Positions 7,740-15,623 of a stretch of 64,000 nt of DNA are shown in pieces. Both the position numbers and the translations under genes were made by a program. Every line of letters begins with the position of its first letter. The stretch's first letter is position 1. Source of the stretch: Claveliimonas sp034178805 (GTDB lineage Bacteria; Bacillota; Clostridia; Lachnospirales; Lachnospiraceae); the NCBI RefSeq assembly GCF_050314255.1, contig NZ_JBNPMZ010000001.1, positions 1-64,000 of the forward strand, given 5' to 3'. The notes below the pieces were generated by a model that made no database searches, had not been told where the DNA came from, and saw only the letters and a list, made by a program, of their open reading frames with translations.

Positions 7740-8753
7740 ATGGCAGTAAAAGTAGCGATTAATGGATTCGGACGTATTGGACGTCTTGCATTCAGACAGA
7801 TGTTCGGAGCAGAGGGATATGAGGTAGTTGCAATCAACGACTTAACATCTCCAAAGATGCTGGCTCACTTATTAAAATATGACTCTTCACAGGGTAAATA
7901 TGCGCTGGCTGACAAAGTAGAAGCTACTGAGGATTCTATTATTGTTGATGGAAAAGAAATCAAAATTTATGCAAAAGCTAATGCTGAGGAACTTCCATGG
8001 GGAGAGATCGGTGTTGACGTTGTTCTGGAGTGTACAGGATTCTATACATCCAAAGAGAAAGCATCTGCTCACGTAAAAGCAGGAGCAAGAAAAGTTGTTA
8101 TTTCTGCACCAGCTGGAAATGACCTTCCGACAATCGTTTACAACGTAAACCATGACACACTTAAAGCAGAAGATACAGTAATTTCCGCTGCATCATGTAC
8201 AACAAACTGCCTGGCACCAATGGCTAAAGCATTGAATGACCTTGCACCAATCAAATCCGGTATCATGTGCACAATCCACGCTTACACAGGTGACCAGATG
8301 ACACTTGACGGACCACAGAGAAAAGGTGATTTAAGAAGATCCCGTGCAGCAGCAGTTAATATCGTACCAAACAGCACAGGTGCTGCAAAAGCTATTGGTC
8401 TGGTTATTCCAGAGTTAAATGGTAAGTTAATCGGAGCTGCTCAGCGTGTTCCAACCCCGACAGGATCTACAACAATCTTAACAGCAGTTGTTGAAGGAAC
8501 TGTAACAGTTGATGAGATCAACGCAGCTATGAAGGCAGCTTCTAACGAGTCCTTCGGATATAACACAGATGAGATCGTATCCAGTGATATCGTTGGTATG
8601 AGATATGGTTCATTATTCGATGCTACTCAGACAATGGTATGCCCACTGGATAATGGAACAACAGAGGTTCAGGTTGTTTCCTGGTATGATAATGAGAATT
8701 CTTACACAAGCCAGATGGTAAGAACAATCAAATACTTCTCTGAATTAGCTTAA
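7740..8753 (+). CDS. gap: Glyceraldehyde-3-phosphate dehydrogenase, type I
   Basis: A 337-residue NAD-dependent GAPDH making 1,3-bisphosphoglycerate. The Rossmann motif AINGFGRIGRLAFR (4-18), the catalytic Cys153 in SAASCTTNCLAP and the C-terminal SWYDNENSY stretch are all present. The ribosome site is AGGAGG. The codon use is clearly that of a highly expressed gene (frequent GTT, ACA, GCT, few rare codons). It heads the glycolytic cluster gap-pgk-tpiA-gpmI and has a strong terminator behind it, so it can be expressed above the downstream genes. Confidence 0.98.
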   Translation: MAVKVAINGFGRIGRLAFRQMFGAEGYEVVAINDLTSPKMLAHLLKYDSSQGKYALADKVEATEDSIIVDGKEIKIYAKANAEELPWGEIGVDVVLECTGFYTSKEKASAHVKAGARKVVISAPAGNDLPTIVYNVNHDTLKAEDTVISAASCTTNCLAPMAKALNDLAPIKSGIMCTIHAYTGDQMTLDGPQRKGDLRRSRAAAVNIVPNSTGAAKAIGLVIPELNGKLIGAAQRVPTPTGSTTILTAVVEGTVTVDEINAAMKAASNESFGYNTDEIVSSDIVGMRYGSLFDATQTMVCPLDNGTTEVQVVSWYDNENSYTSQMVRTIKYFSELA

Positions 8754-8781
8754 TTTCAGGGATTGTCCTAATGACTCACAA

Positions 8782-8815
8782 GGGGTCCGGTCTCTTTGGA
8801 CCGGACTCCTTTTTT
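8782..8815 (+). terminator. Rho-independent terminator after gap
   Basis: An 11-bp GC-rich stem (8782-8792 with 8799-8809, one G-T pair), six-base loop, and six T residues at 8810-8815. It lies between gap and pgk and would end or attenuate the gap transcript. Confidence 0.92.
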
Positions 8816-8850
8816 GTTCTAACTATTTATGTTATAAAGGAGGCACACAT

Positions 8851-10044
8851 ATGCTTAATAAAAAATCAGTAGATGATATCAATGTAAAAGGCAAAAAAGT
8901 TCTGGTAAGATGTGACTTTAATGTTCCGCTTATTGACGGAAAAATTACAGACGAGAACCGCCTTGTTGCAGCTCTTCCTACTATTAAAAAACTGATTGCA
9001 GATGGTGGAAAGATTATTCTCTGTTCTCATCTCGGAAAACCGAAGGGAGAGGCAGTTCCGTCCTTATCTCTTGCACCGGTAGCAGTACGTTTATCTGAAC
9101 TCCTTGGACAGGAAGTAAAATTCGCAGCTGATCCGGAAGTAGTAGGACCAAACGCAAAAGCTGCTGTAGAAGCTATGAAAGACGGAGAAGTTATCCTTCT
9201 TGAAAATACACGTTACAGAGCAGAAGAGACAAAGAACGGAGAGGCCTTCTCCAAAGATCTTGCTTCTCTTTGTGATGTTTTTGTAAATGATGCATTCGGT
9301 ACAGCTCACAGAGCACACTGCTCTAACGTAGGTGTTACACAGTTTGTAGACACAGCTGTAGTTGGATACCTGATGCAGAAAGAAATCGATTTCCTCGGAA
9401 ATGCAGTAAATAATCCGGAAAGACCGTTCGTAGCAATCCTTGGTGGAGCAAAAGTATCCAGCAAGATTTCCGTAATTGAGAACCTGCTTGACAAAGTAGA
9501 CACTCTGATCATCGGTGGTGGTATGTCTTATACATTCAGCAAAGCTCAGGGCGGAAGCGTTGGTAAATCTCTTCTGGAAGAGGATTACTGTGAATACGCA
9601 CTGAATATGCTTGCAAAGGCAAAAGAAAAAGGTGTGAAATTACTCCTTCCTGTTGATACAGTAGTTGCAGATGATTTCTCTAATGATGCAAACTCCAAAG
9701 TAGTACTTGCAGGAGAAATTCCGGCAGACTGGGAAGGTCTTGATATTGGACCTGATACAGAGAAGATTTTCTGTGAAGCAGTAAAAGATGCTAAGACCGT
9801 TGTATGGAACGGACCAATGGGATGTTTCGAAATGCCTAAGTTCGCTCACGGAACAGAAGCAGTTGCAAAAGCACTGGCTGAGACAGATGCAGTGACAATC
9901 ATCGGTGGCGGTGACTCTGCAGCAGCAGTTAACCAGCTTGGATTCGGTGATAAGATGACACATATCTCTACAGGTGGCGGTGCATCACTTGAGTTCCTGG
10001 AAGGAAAGGAACTTCCGGGTGTTGCAGCAGCAAACGATAAGTAA
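8851..10044 (+). CDS. pgk: Phosphoglycerate kinase
   Basis: A 397-residue kinase converting 1,3-bisphosphoglycerate and ADP to 3-phosphoglycerate and ATP. Recognisable motifs: KVLVRCDFNVPL (19-30), SHLGKPKG, ENTRYRAEE, AFGTAHRAHCS, ILGGAKVSSKI, and the nucleotide-binding WNGPMGCFE and GGGDSAAAV near the C-terminus. The ATG at 8851 is behind AAAGGAGG. It is the second gene of the glycolytic block, after the gap terminator. Confidence 0.98.
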   Translation: MLNKKSVDDINVKGKKVLVRCDFNVPLIDGKITDENRLVAALPTIKKLIADGGKIILCSHLGKPKGEAVPSLSLAPVAVRLSELLGQEVKFAADPEVVGPNAKAAVEAMKDGEVILLENTRYRAEETKNGEAFSKDLASLCDVFVNDAFGTAHRAHCSNVGVTQFVDTAVVGYLMQKEIDFLGNAVNNPERPFVAILGGAKVSSKISVIENLLDKVDTLIIGGGMSYTFSKAQGGSVGKSLLEEDYCEYALNMLAKAKEKGVKLLLPVDTVVADDFSNDANSKVVLAGEIPADWEGLDIGPDTEKIFCEAVKDAKTVVWNGPMGCFEMPKFAHGTEAVAKALAETDAVTIIGGGDSAAAVNQLGFGDKMTHISTGGGASLEFLEGKELPGVAAANDK

Positions 10045-10053
10045 GCACTTAAC

Positions 10054-10130
10054 GAGGTATTTCACGAGTTTAGTGCGAACTTAGTTCTTCGGAACTTGGC
10101 GAGGTCTTTTCGAGCTTAGTCCCGAAGAAC
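10054..10130. repeat. Imperfect direct repeat and hairpin between pgk and tpiA
   Basis: Two diverged 27-base units (10054-10080 and 10101-10127) share a GAGGT-TTT-CGAG-TTAGT-CGAA framework. A separate 9-bp inverted repeat, GTTCTTCGG (10084-10092) with CCGAAGAAC (10122-10130), encloses the second unit, and a small GTTC-TTCG-GAAC tetraloop starts at 10084. The region could act as an mRNA processing or stability element, or be a small dispersed repeat. No poly-T tail, so it is not an obvious terminator. Confidence 0.6.
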
Positions 10131-10165
10131 ATCATCAGCTTAACAATTATTTGGAGGATAAAATA

Positions 10166-10915
10166 ATGGCAAGAAGAAAAATTGTAGCAGGCAACTGGAA
10201 AATGAACATGACTCCAAGTCAGGCAGTTGCTCTGGTTGAAGAGTTAAAGCCGCTTGTAGTGAGCGAAGACGTTGATGTTGTATTCTGTGTTCCGGCAATC
10301 GATATTATCCCGGTTGTTGAGGCTTGTAAGGGTACAAATATTCAGGTTGGTGCTGAGAATATGTACTTTGAGGAGAAAGGTGCTTACACAGGTGAGATTT
10401 CTCCGGCTATGCTTACAGATGCAGGCGTAAAATATGTTGTTCTCGGACATTCTGAGAGAAGAGAATACTTCGCTGAGACAAACGAGACAGTAAATAAGAA
10501 AGTCCTGAAAGCATTCGAGCATGGTATTACACCAATCATGTGCTGTGGTGAGACTCTTGAGCAGAGAGAGCAGGGTGTTACTATGGACTTCATCCGTCAG
10601 CAGGTTAAGGTTGGCATGCAGAATGTAACAGCTGACCAGGCTAAGGAAATGGTAATCGCTTATGAGCCAATCTGGGCAATCGGAACAGGTAAGACTGCAA
10701 CAACTGAGCAGGCTGAAGAAGTTTGTGCAGGTATCCGTGCATGTGTAGCTGAAGTTTATGACGAAGCTACAGCAGAAGCAATCCGTATCCAGTACGGCGG
10801 ATCTGTAAATGCAGGAAATGCGGCTGAGTTATTTGCTCAGGCAGACATCGACGGAGGTCTTGTTGGTGGAGCTTCCCTGAAGGCTGATTTCGGTAAGATC
10901 GTAAATTATAAATAA
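10166..10915 (+). CDS. tpiA: Triosephosphate isomerase
   Basis: A 249-residue TIM barrel enzyme interconverting dihydroxyacetone phosphate and glyceraldehyde 3-phosphate. Asn/Lys of GNWKMN (9-14), His95 in GHSERRE, catalytic Glu167 in AYEPIWAIGTGK and the phosphate-binding YGGSV and GGASL are present. ATG 10166 follows TTGGAGGATAAAATA; the upstream in-frame TTG at 10151 overlaps that ribosome site and is rejected. It is part of the glycolytic block. Confidence 0.98.
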   Translation: MARRKIVAGNWKMNMTPSQAVALVEELKPLVVSEDVDVVFCVPAIDIIPVVEACKGTNIQVGAENMYFEEKGAYTGEISPAMLTDAGVKYVVLGHSERREYFAETNETVNKKVLKAFEHGITPIMCCGETLEQREQGVTMDFIRQQVKVGMQNVTADQAKEMVIAYEPIWAIGTGKTATTEQAEEVCAGIRACVAEVYDEATAEAIRIQYGGSVNAGNAAELFAQADIDGGLVGGASLKADFGKIVNYK

Positions 10916-10925
10916 GTAAAGGTGA

Positions 10926-10960
10926 AGCCGCAGGAGGCGGATTAAGGGCTTCCTGCGGTT
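10926..10960 (+). terminator. Hairpin between tpiA and gpmI
   Basis: CCGCAGGA (10928-10935) pairs with TCCTGCGG (10951-10958), with two further weak pairs outside. It is followed only by CCTTATTTTA, so it is a weak terminator or a stabilising/processing hairpin within the operon. Confidence 0.55.
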
Positions 10961-10983
10961 CCTTATTTTAAAGGAGAAAGAAA

Positions 10984-12522
10984 ATGAGTAAAAAACCAAC
11001 AGTACTGATGATTTTGGATGGTTATGGACTGAATGCTAAGACTGAAGGAAATGCTGTTGCAGAAGGCAAGACTCCGGTAATGGATAAACTCATGGCTGAG
11101 TATCCGTTTGTAAAAGGAAATGCCAGCGGAATGGCAGTAGGTCTTCCGGATGGACAGATGGGTAACTCAGAGGTAGGACATCTGAATATGGGCGCAGGAC
11201 GCATCGTATATCAGGATCTGACCAAGATTACAAAAGCAATTCAGGATGGAGATTTCTTCGAAAATAAAGCACTCCTTGCAGCCTGTGAAAATGCAAAGAA
11301 GAATGACAGTGCACTTCATATGTTTGGTCTTGTATCTGACGGCGGTGTACACAGTCACAACACACACATTTATGGTCTTTTAGAGTTGGCTAAGAGACAG
11401 GGACTTAAGAAAGTCTATGTACACTGTTTCCTGGACGGACGTGATACACCACCGGCATCCGGAAAAGAATATGTAGAAGAACTGGTAGCTAAAATGCAGG
11501 AAATCGGCGTTGGAGAAGTGGCTTCCGTAATGGGACGCTACTATGCGATGGACCGTGATAATCGCTGGGATCGTGTGGAAAAGGCATACAGAGCAATGGT
11601 ATTTGGCGAGGGAGAACAGGCAGCCAGCGGACCGGAAGGAATTCAGGCATCCTATGATAAGGATACCACAGATGAGTTCGTACTTCCTACCGTTGTAATG
11701 AAGGACGGAGCACCGGTTGCAACAATCAAAGATAATGATTCCATCATCTTCTTTAACTTCCGCCCTGACCGTGCAAGAGAGATTACCAGAACTTTCTGCG
11801 ATGATGAATTTACAGGATTCGAAAGAGGAGAAAGAGTAAAGACAACATACGTATGCTTTACAGAATATGACGTAACCATCCCGAATAAGCAGGTGGCATT
11901 CGTAAAAGAAGAAATCACCAATACATTCGGAGAATTCCTGGCAGCAAATGGTCTGAAGCAGGCACGTATCGCCGAGACAGAGAAGTATGCACATGTAACC
12001 TTCTTCTTCAACGGCGGTGTAGAAGAACCAAACGAGGGAGAGGACAGAATCCTTGTAAAATCTCCGAAGGTTGCAACCTATGACCTGAAGCCGGAGATGA
12101 GCGCATATGAAGTATGTGATAAACTGGTAGGGGCAATCAAATCCGGTGAGTATGATGTGATCATCATCAACTTCGCAAATCCGGACATGGTAGGACATAC
12201 CGGTGTAGAGGCGGCTGCAATCAAAGCCATTGAAGCAGTGGACGAGTGTGTCGGAAAGACAGTAGATGCAATCAAAGAAGTAAATGGTCAGATGTTTATC
12301 TGCGCAGACCACGGCAATGCAGAGCAGTTGATCGACGAGTCTAATGGTGAACCGTTTACTGCGCATACAACCAATCCGGTACCGTTCATACTGGTTAACG
12401 CAGACCCGTCTTATAAACTTCGCGAGGGAGGATGTCTGGCAGATATCGCTCCGACGCTGATTGAATTGATGGGTATGGAACAGCCGAAAGAAATGACAGG
12501 CAAGAGTTTGATTGTTAAATAA
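10984..12522 (+). CDS. gpmI: 2,3-bisphosphoglycerate-independent phosphoglycerate mutase
   Basis: A 512-residue manganese enzyme converting 3- to 2-phosphoglycerate. The alkaline-phosphatase-like motifs are clear: MILDGYG (7-14), the phosphorylated Ser62 in GQMGNSEVGHLNMGAGR, the HCFLDGRDTPP region, FNFRPDRARE, NFANPDMVGHTG and CADHGNAEQ. Length is standard. It ends the glycolytic cluster; no enolase or pyruvate kinase follows here (pyk is at 33.8 kb). The stop codon lies in the left flank of a dispersed palindrome. Confidence 0.97.
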   Translation: MSKKPTVLMILDGYGLNAKTEGNAVAEGKTPVMDKLMAEYPFVKGNASGMAVGLPDGQMGNSEVGHLNMGAGRIVYQDLTKITKAIQDGDFFENKALLAACENAKKNDSALHMFGLVSDGGVHSHNTHIYGLLELAKRQGLKKVYVHCFLDGRDTPPASGKEYVEELVAKMQEIGVGEVASVMGRYYAMDRDNRWDRVEKAYRAMVFGEGEQAASGPEGIQASYDKDTTDEFVLPTVVMKDGAPVATIKDNDSIIFFNFRPDRAREITRTFCDDEFTGFERGERVKTTYVCFTEYDVTIPNKQVAFVKEEITNTFGEFLAANGLKQARIAETEKYAHVTFFFNGGVEEPNEGEDRILVKSPKVATYDLKPEMSAYEVCDKLVGAIKSGEYDVIIINFANPDMVGHTGVEAAAIKAIEAVDECVGKTVDAIKEVNGQMFICADHGNAEQLIDESNGEPFTAHTTNPVPFILVNADPSYKLREGGCLADIAPTLIELMGMEQPKEMTGKSLIVK

Positions 12523-12527
12523 TTAAC

Positions 12528-12563
12528 TGGGGACGTAGGAAAATGCATTTTCCTACGTCCCCA
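12528..12563. repeat. Dispersed 36-bp palindrome, copy 1 (also terminator-like)
   Basis: A perfect palindrome whose left half is TGGGGACGTAGGAAAATG. It follows the gpmI stop codon by five bases and can end transcription in either direction. The same sequence recurs at 13392-13427 and 28422-28457. All copies share a left flank resembling TGTTAAAWAAWTAAC. Confidence 0.95.
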
Positions 12564-12580
12564 ATTGCTTGGAGGAGACT

Positions 12581-12754
12581 ATGGCAGCATGTGAATATTG
12601 TTCCAATTATGTATATGATGACGAAGACGAGAGCTATTACTGTAACGTGAATCTTGACGAGGATGAGTATTATCGATTTGTAAGTAGCAACTATAAGAAC
12701 TGTCCATATTACCAGTCAAACGATGATTATAAAATAGTGCGTCATCAGATGTGA
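12581..12754 (+). CDS. Small four-cysteine protein, DUF6472 type
   Basis: A 57-residue acidic protein starting MAACEYCSNYVYDDED and ending YKIVRHQM. Four cysteines (Cys4, Cys7, Cys21 and Cys40 or so) suggest a zinc- or metal-binding fold. I recognise it as similar to small DUF6472 proteins common in Lachnospiraceae; their function is not known to me. The ATG at 12581 follows GGAGGAG; an in-frame TTG at 12569 lies upstream of that site. It stands alone between gpmI and a convergent XRE gene. Confidence 0.72.
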   Translation: MAACEYCSNYVYDDEDESYYCNVNLDEDEYYRFVSSNYKNCPYYQSNDDYKIVRHQM

Positions 12755-12812
12755 TTTTTTGAGCAGGTATGGAAAAATAGCGTTAAAAAAATATTTATGA
12801 TACGAAGGTAAA

Positions 12813-12867
12813 GACACTCTGTAATTTAAGCAACCAGTAATATTATTTGCTTATAATACAGAGTGTC
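12813..12867. terminator. Long imperfect inverted repeat, likely bidirectional terminator
   Basis: GACACTCTGTA at the left end pairs with TACAGAGTGTC at the right end; the pairing goes on inward (TTTAAGCAA with TTGCTTATA) to about 20 bp with a few mismatches. It is followed by GTTTTATG. It sits between the convergent DUF6472-type gene and the XRE gene. Confidence 0.7.
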
Positions 12868-12892
12868 GTTTTATGTTTGTTTGAAGAAAAAA

Positions 12893-13243
12893 TTATTTCT
12901 TTCGCAAAAATTCTTGTATTACAGTTTCAATAGCATCTAATTGTGTTTGGGTTAATTTGTTAATATCATTCATTATATTATGTGATTTGCAAGGGTCACT
13001 GCTTTGCAAATTGAAAAAATCCTGGGGAGTAACATTTAAATAATCACATATATAGAAAAAGGTTTGCATTGAAGGAAAAGTCAATTTGTTTTCTATGCGG
13101 TTTATATAGCTGGGATTCTGCCCGAGTGCGAGACTCATTTCTCTGGCAGAAACGCCTTTTTGAGTTCTTAACGAAGTTAGACGATTAGCAAAATGAAGGA
13201 TTAGAAATAACAGAGGAAATGATGTATGGTGATTCGGATGCAA
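12893..13243 (-). pseudogene. XRE-family helix-turn-helix regulator with a damaged start
   Basis: The frame from about residue 18 reads as a typical 95-residue XRE regulator: FANRLTSLRTQKGVSAREMS, then ALGQNPSYINRIENKLTFPSM and FFYICDYLNVTPQDFF. Homologues I know start with Met-x-Phe-Ala a few residues before that. Here the matching codons are ATC CTT CAT TTT GCT, with no ATG, GTG or TTG, and the only upstream ATG (13243) has no ribosome site and encodes an unrelated hydrophobic stretch. The native 5' end seems to have been replaced, probably at a recombination or deletion junction near 13195-13200. It could be translated from an unusual start, but I favour a pseudogene. Confidence 0.6.
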
Positions 13244-13456
13244 AATATAGTAGTTTTATCCGTTGCTTTAGTGAAGAATAGGATTTATTAATTAACGAGA
13301 GAGGTGGAGAGGTGGCATCAGTTTGGTTTTCTGAGTAAAATTAATAAAAGAAAAAAGACATCGAAAAAGTACGGCTTGTTAAAAAAATAACTGGGGACGT
13401 AGGAAAATGCATTTTTCTACGTCCCCAGTTATTTCTGATACATTGACAAAAGTGAT
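13244..13456. other. Intergenic accessory DNA before the zinc-ribbon operon
   Basis: This stretch holds no convincing gene. It contains the end of a 31-codon open stretch on the plus strand (13189-13281, ending YSSFIRCFSEE), a short direct repeat GAGAGGTG GAGAGGTG near 13299-13316, palindrome copy 2 and the -35 box of the downstream promoter. It looks like degraded mobile-element or gene-end debris. Confidence 0.5.
13386..13433. repeat. Dispersed palindrome, copy 2
   Basis: The same core as copies 1 and 3, extended to 24-bp arms (48 bp in all) with one G-T pair where ATTTTCC has become ATTTTTC. It lies directly upstream of the zinc-ribbon/FHA/kinase operon, where it would insulate the operon from read-through. 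Confidence 0.95.
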
Positions 13457-13471
13457 AAATTTATATAAAAT
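13443..13471 (+). promoter_or_regulatory. Predicted promoter of the zinc-ribbon/FHA/kinase operon
   Basis: A perfect TTGACA (13443-13448), 17-base spacer and TAAAAT (13466-13471). The -10 box lies inside a perfect inverted repeat (13457-13494). It is the only strong promoter I see for the thirteen genes that follow. Confidence 0.7.
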
Positions 13472-13494
13472 TATTATTAATTTTATATAAATTT
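13457..13494. promoter_or_regulatory. Perfect AT-only inverted repeat over the operon promoter
   Basis: Seventeen-base arms (13457-13473 and 13478-13494) pair without mismatch around a four-base loop; all 38 bases are A or T. It covers the -10 element and the likely transcription start, a natural place for a dimeric repressor. It could also be a cruciform or RNA hairpin at the extreme 5' end of the transcript. Confidence 0.7.
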
Positions 13495-13548
13495 TATGAT
13501 TAGTCCGAGAAAAAGAAAATATGGACGTAAAAGAATAGGAGTGAAAAA

Positions 13549-14538
13549 ATGGGATTTATTGATGAACTGGGGAAAAAGGTTACGAATGCAGGGCAGAAAA
13601 CAGTCCAAATGACAAAAGATTTTTCTGAGTCTACAAAAATGAACGTTATGATTGGCGAGGAAGAGAAAAAAATAAAAAATGCATATTATGAAATAGGGAA
13701 AAAATATGCGTCTTTACATAAATTAAATTATGAAGATTCTTTTGCAGATTTAATGATGATTGTGAATGAGTCGGAGCGGAAAATTGAAGATTACAAAAGA
13801 CAGATTGATGCTATGAAATCTGTAAAGCGATGCGCGTGTGGTGCAGAAATAACAGAGGGGATGATGTTTTGTTCTTCGTGTGGCGCGCCGGTGCATAATC
13901 AGGAAGAGATTGATGGAATTAAATGTACTCATTGTGGAAAAACAGTGAGCAAAGATGCGAATTTCTGTATTCACTGTGGCATGTCAATCGAAAAGCCGCA
14001 AAATAAAGATATGTCCTCAGATATTTCGGAAGATAAATTGAAAGAACAGATTTGTTCTAATTGTGGCTCAAAATTATCACCGGAGGCTGCTTTTTGTACT
14101 GTGTGTGGTACAAGATTGGAAATGTCTTTAGAGACAAAAGACGAAGAGACAGAAGACCTAAATTATATAGCAGAATCTGATGGAGAGCAAAAAGAAATAA
14201 CTGTGCCGGAAGAGAAAGAAACGACAGTAATTGAACCAAATGTTGTGGAAGCAGAAAATGAGTCATTATTAAGCCAGGAAGAATTCGTGGTCGAGCAAAA
14301 GCAGGAGCCAGAAGAAGAAAAGATGCAGATTTGTCCTGAATGTGGCGCAGAACAGCCGCTAAGCTCTGTTTTTTGTACTGTTTGTGGAACAAAAATGACT
14401 AAAGATATAGAAAAAACATATGGGTCGGTGGAGAAAACAGAACCAGCGAAAATTATTTTAAGATGTAAAAAATGCGGTGAAGAAGTGGAAGAAGATGCTT
14501 TGTTTTGTACTTCCTGTGGGGAACGATTGATTCGTTAG
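13549..14538 (+). CDS. Five-zinc-ribbon protein, first gene of accessory operon
   Basis: A 329-residue soluble protein. Residues 1-90 are helical and charged (MGFIDELGKKVTNAGQKTVQ onward), probably a coiled coil. Five zinc ribbons follow at about 95-113, 126-144, 169-187, 262-280 and 306-325, each of the form CxxCG...FCxxCG (the first has only one residue between its first pair). An acidic, low-complexity linker (about 195-255) separates the third and fourth. The ribbon-preceding helix (YYEIGKKYASLH...) resembles the N-terminal part of the 95-residue protein at 23970. No catalytic motif is visible; a scaffold or adaptor role is inferred. First gene behind the operon promoter. Confidence 0.8.
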   Translation: MGFIDELGKKVTNAGQKTVQMTKDFSESTKMNVMIGEEEKKIKNAYYEIGKKYASLHKLNYEDSFADLMMIVNESERKIEDYKRQIDAMKSVKRCACGAEITEGMMFCSSCGAPVHNQEEIDGIKCTHCGKTVSKDANFCIHCGMSIEKPQNKDMSSDISEDKLKEQICSNCGSKLSPEAAFCTVCGTRLEMSLETKDEETEDLNYIAESDGEQKEITVPEEKETTVIEPNVVEAENESLLSQEEFVVEQKQEPEEEKMQICPECGAEQPLSSVFCTVCGTKMTKDIEKTYGSVEKTEPAKIILRCKKCGEEVEEDALFCTSCGERLIR

Positions 14539-14582
14539 GAGAAAAATTATCCATAAAATCTACAGAAGAAGGAGAAAATAAT

Positions 14583-14702
14583 ATGTTTTGTAGTAAATGC
14601 GGTGCTAAAATTCCAGACAATGCGGCTTTTTGTGGTTCGTGCGGTGCACCACAGAAGAAAATGGAGCCGTCTGTGAGTCAAACAAAAAAAGAAGCAAAGT
14701 AG
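14583..14702 (+). CDS. Small single-zinc-ribbon protein
   Basis: A 39-residue protein, MFCSKCGAKIPDNAAFCGSCG plus a short Lys-rich tail. It is essentially one zinc ribbon with four cysteines. The ATG at 14583 is preceded by GAAGGAG. It lies 44 bases behind the five-ribbon gene and 18 before the next. It is probably a genuine small gene, since its ribbon matches the N-termini of the larger operon members. Confidence 0.72.
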   Translation: MFCSKCGAKIPDNAAFCGSCGAPQKKMEPSVSQTKKEAK

Positions 14703-14720
14703 ATAATAGTCGAAAATGAA

Positions 14721-15218
14721 ATGTCTGGCGGAGTAAAATGTTTGAAATGTCCTCAATGTGGTGGGAATAGTTTACAGGCTGTAAGTGAAAATTCTACGCA
14801 GGTAAAAACATCTGGAGGGGGCTATTCTGCAGGAAAAGGATGTCTCGGATGGCTGATTTTTGGACCATTTGGTCTATTATGCGGATCTTGCGGACAGTCT
14901 CAGAAGACATCGGTGGACTCGACCAGTAAGACATATTGGGTATGTTCAGATTGTGGAACAAAATTCCGTAATTTGGATGATTGGAAAGAGGAAATTAATA
15001 AAAAGGAAGAGACATGTAAAATGCAAATTGGTGCAGCTATTATTAGTTTACTTGTTGGATTACTGTTTTGGATTATTACAGGTACAGGATTCATGATGGG
15101 CTTATTATCAATTGCAGCTGTTTGCTTTGTTGGATTATATTTTTTATTAAAAAAGCAAATAGGAGTGGATTGGGAGGCTTATTATGCGTTGGAACAGAAA
15201 TGTACCGGCCGAAAATAA
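14721..15218 (+). CDS. Zinc-ribbon membrane protein
   Basis: A 165-residue protein. An N-terminal CPQCGGN pair and a later CSDCGTKFRN pair (about residue 75) probably bind zinc across a Gly-rich insert (GGGYSAGKGCLGWLIFGPFG). Two transmembrane helices follow at about 101-121 and 124-143. The C-terminus is charged. I do not recognise a named family. Its end overlaps the next gene by 35 bases, which suggests translational coupling. Confidence 0.7.
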   Translation: MSGGVKCLKCPQCGGNSLQAVSENSTQVKTSGGGYSAGKGCLGWLIFGPFGLLCGSCGQSQKTSVDSTSKTYWVCSDCGTKFRNLDDWKEEINKKEETCKMQIGAAIISLLVGLLFWIITGTGFMMGLLSIAAVCFVGLYFLLKKQIGVDWEAYYALEQKCTGRK

Positions 15219-15558
15219 AGTCTTTATCGTGCATCAATTTCTTATGAAAATTGGTAGTACAACAGGCTGTCATCAAATGCCGGAAAGAAGTTTTTTCTGG
15301 AAAGGATATCAGTTTCCGGTTTGTGCCAGATGTACCGGACTTGCTGTAGGATATTTAATAGGGGTATTGCTTTTTTTTAGGATTTCAATATCAATTAAAA
15401 TATGCATATGTTTGTGTTTTCTGATGTTTTTTGATTGGTATATTCAGTTTATAGGAGTGTTTGCTTCTACAAATACAAGAAGATTCTTCAGTGGACTTGC
15501 TTGTGGGATTGGCTATATGCAGTTGATATGTAAGGTGTTTTCTATTTTTATAAAATAA
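15184..15558 (+). CDS. DUF2085 family membrane protein
   Basis: A 124-residue protein with the DUF2085 signature: GCHQMPERSFF followed by FPVCARCTGLAVGYLIG (about residues 28-60), then hydrophobic segments. The His/Cys set suggests metal binding at the membrane, but the family's function is unknown to me. The ATG at 15184 has GGGAGG before it and overlaps the previous gene. DUF2085 proteins are widespread in Firmicutes and archaea; here it is embedded in the zinc-ribbon operon. Confidence 0.78.
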   Translation: MRWNRNVPAENKVFIVHQFLMKIGSTTGCHQMPERSFFWKGYQFPVCARCTGLAVGYLIGVLLFFRISISIKICICLCFLMFFDWYIQFIGVFASTNTRRFFSGLACGIGYMQLICKVFSIFIK

Positions 15559-15623
15559 ATGAGATTATCTTTGAAAAAAGCCGGATGACTTATTGATTAT
15601 GGGCGAATAGGAGAAAAGTTATA

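Noticed and set aside
13189..13281. Small gene on the plus strand ending YSSFIRCFSEE
   Set aside because: Only 31 codons open, no ribosome site, overlaps the XRE gene on the other strand; treated as a remnant.
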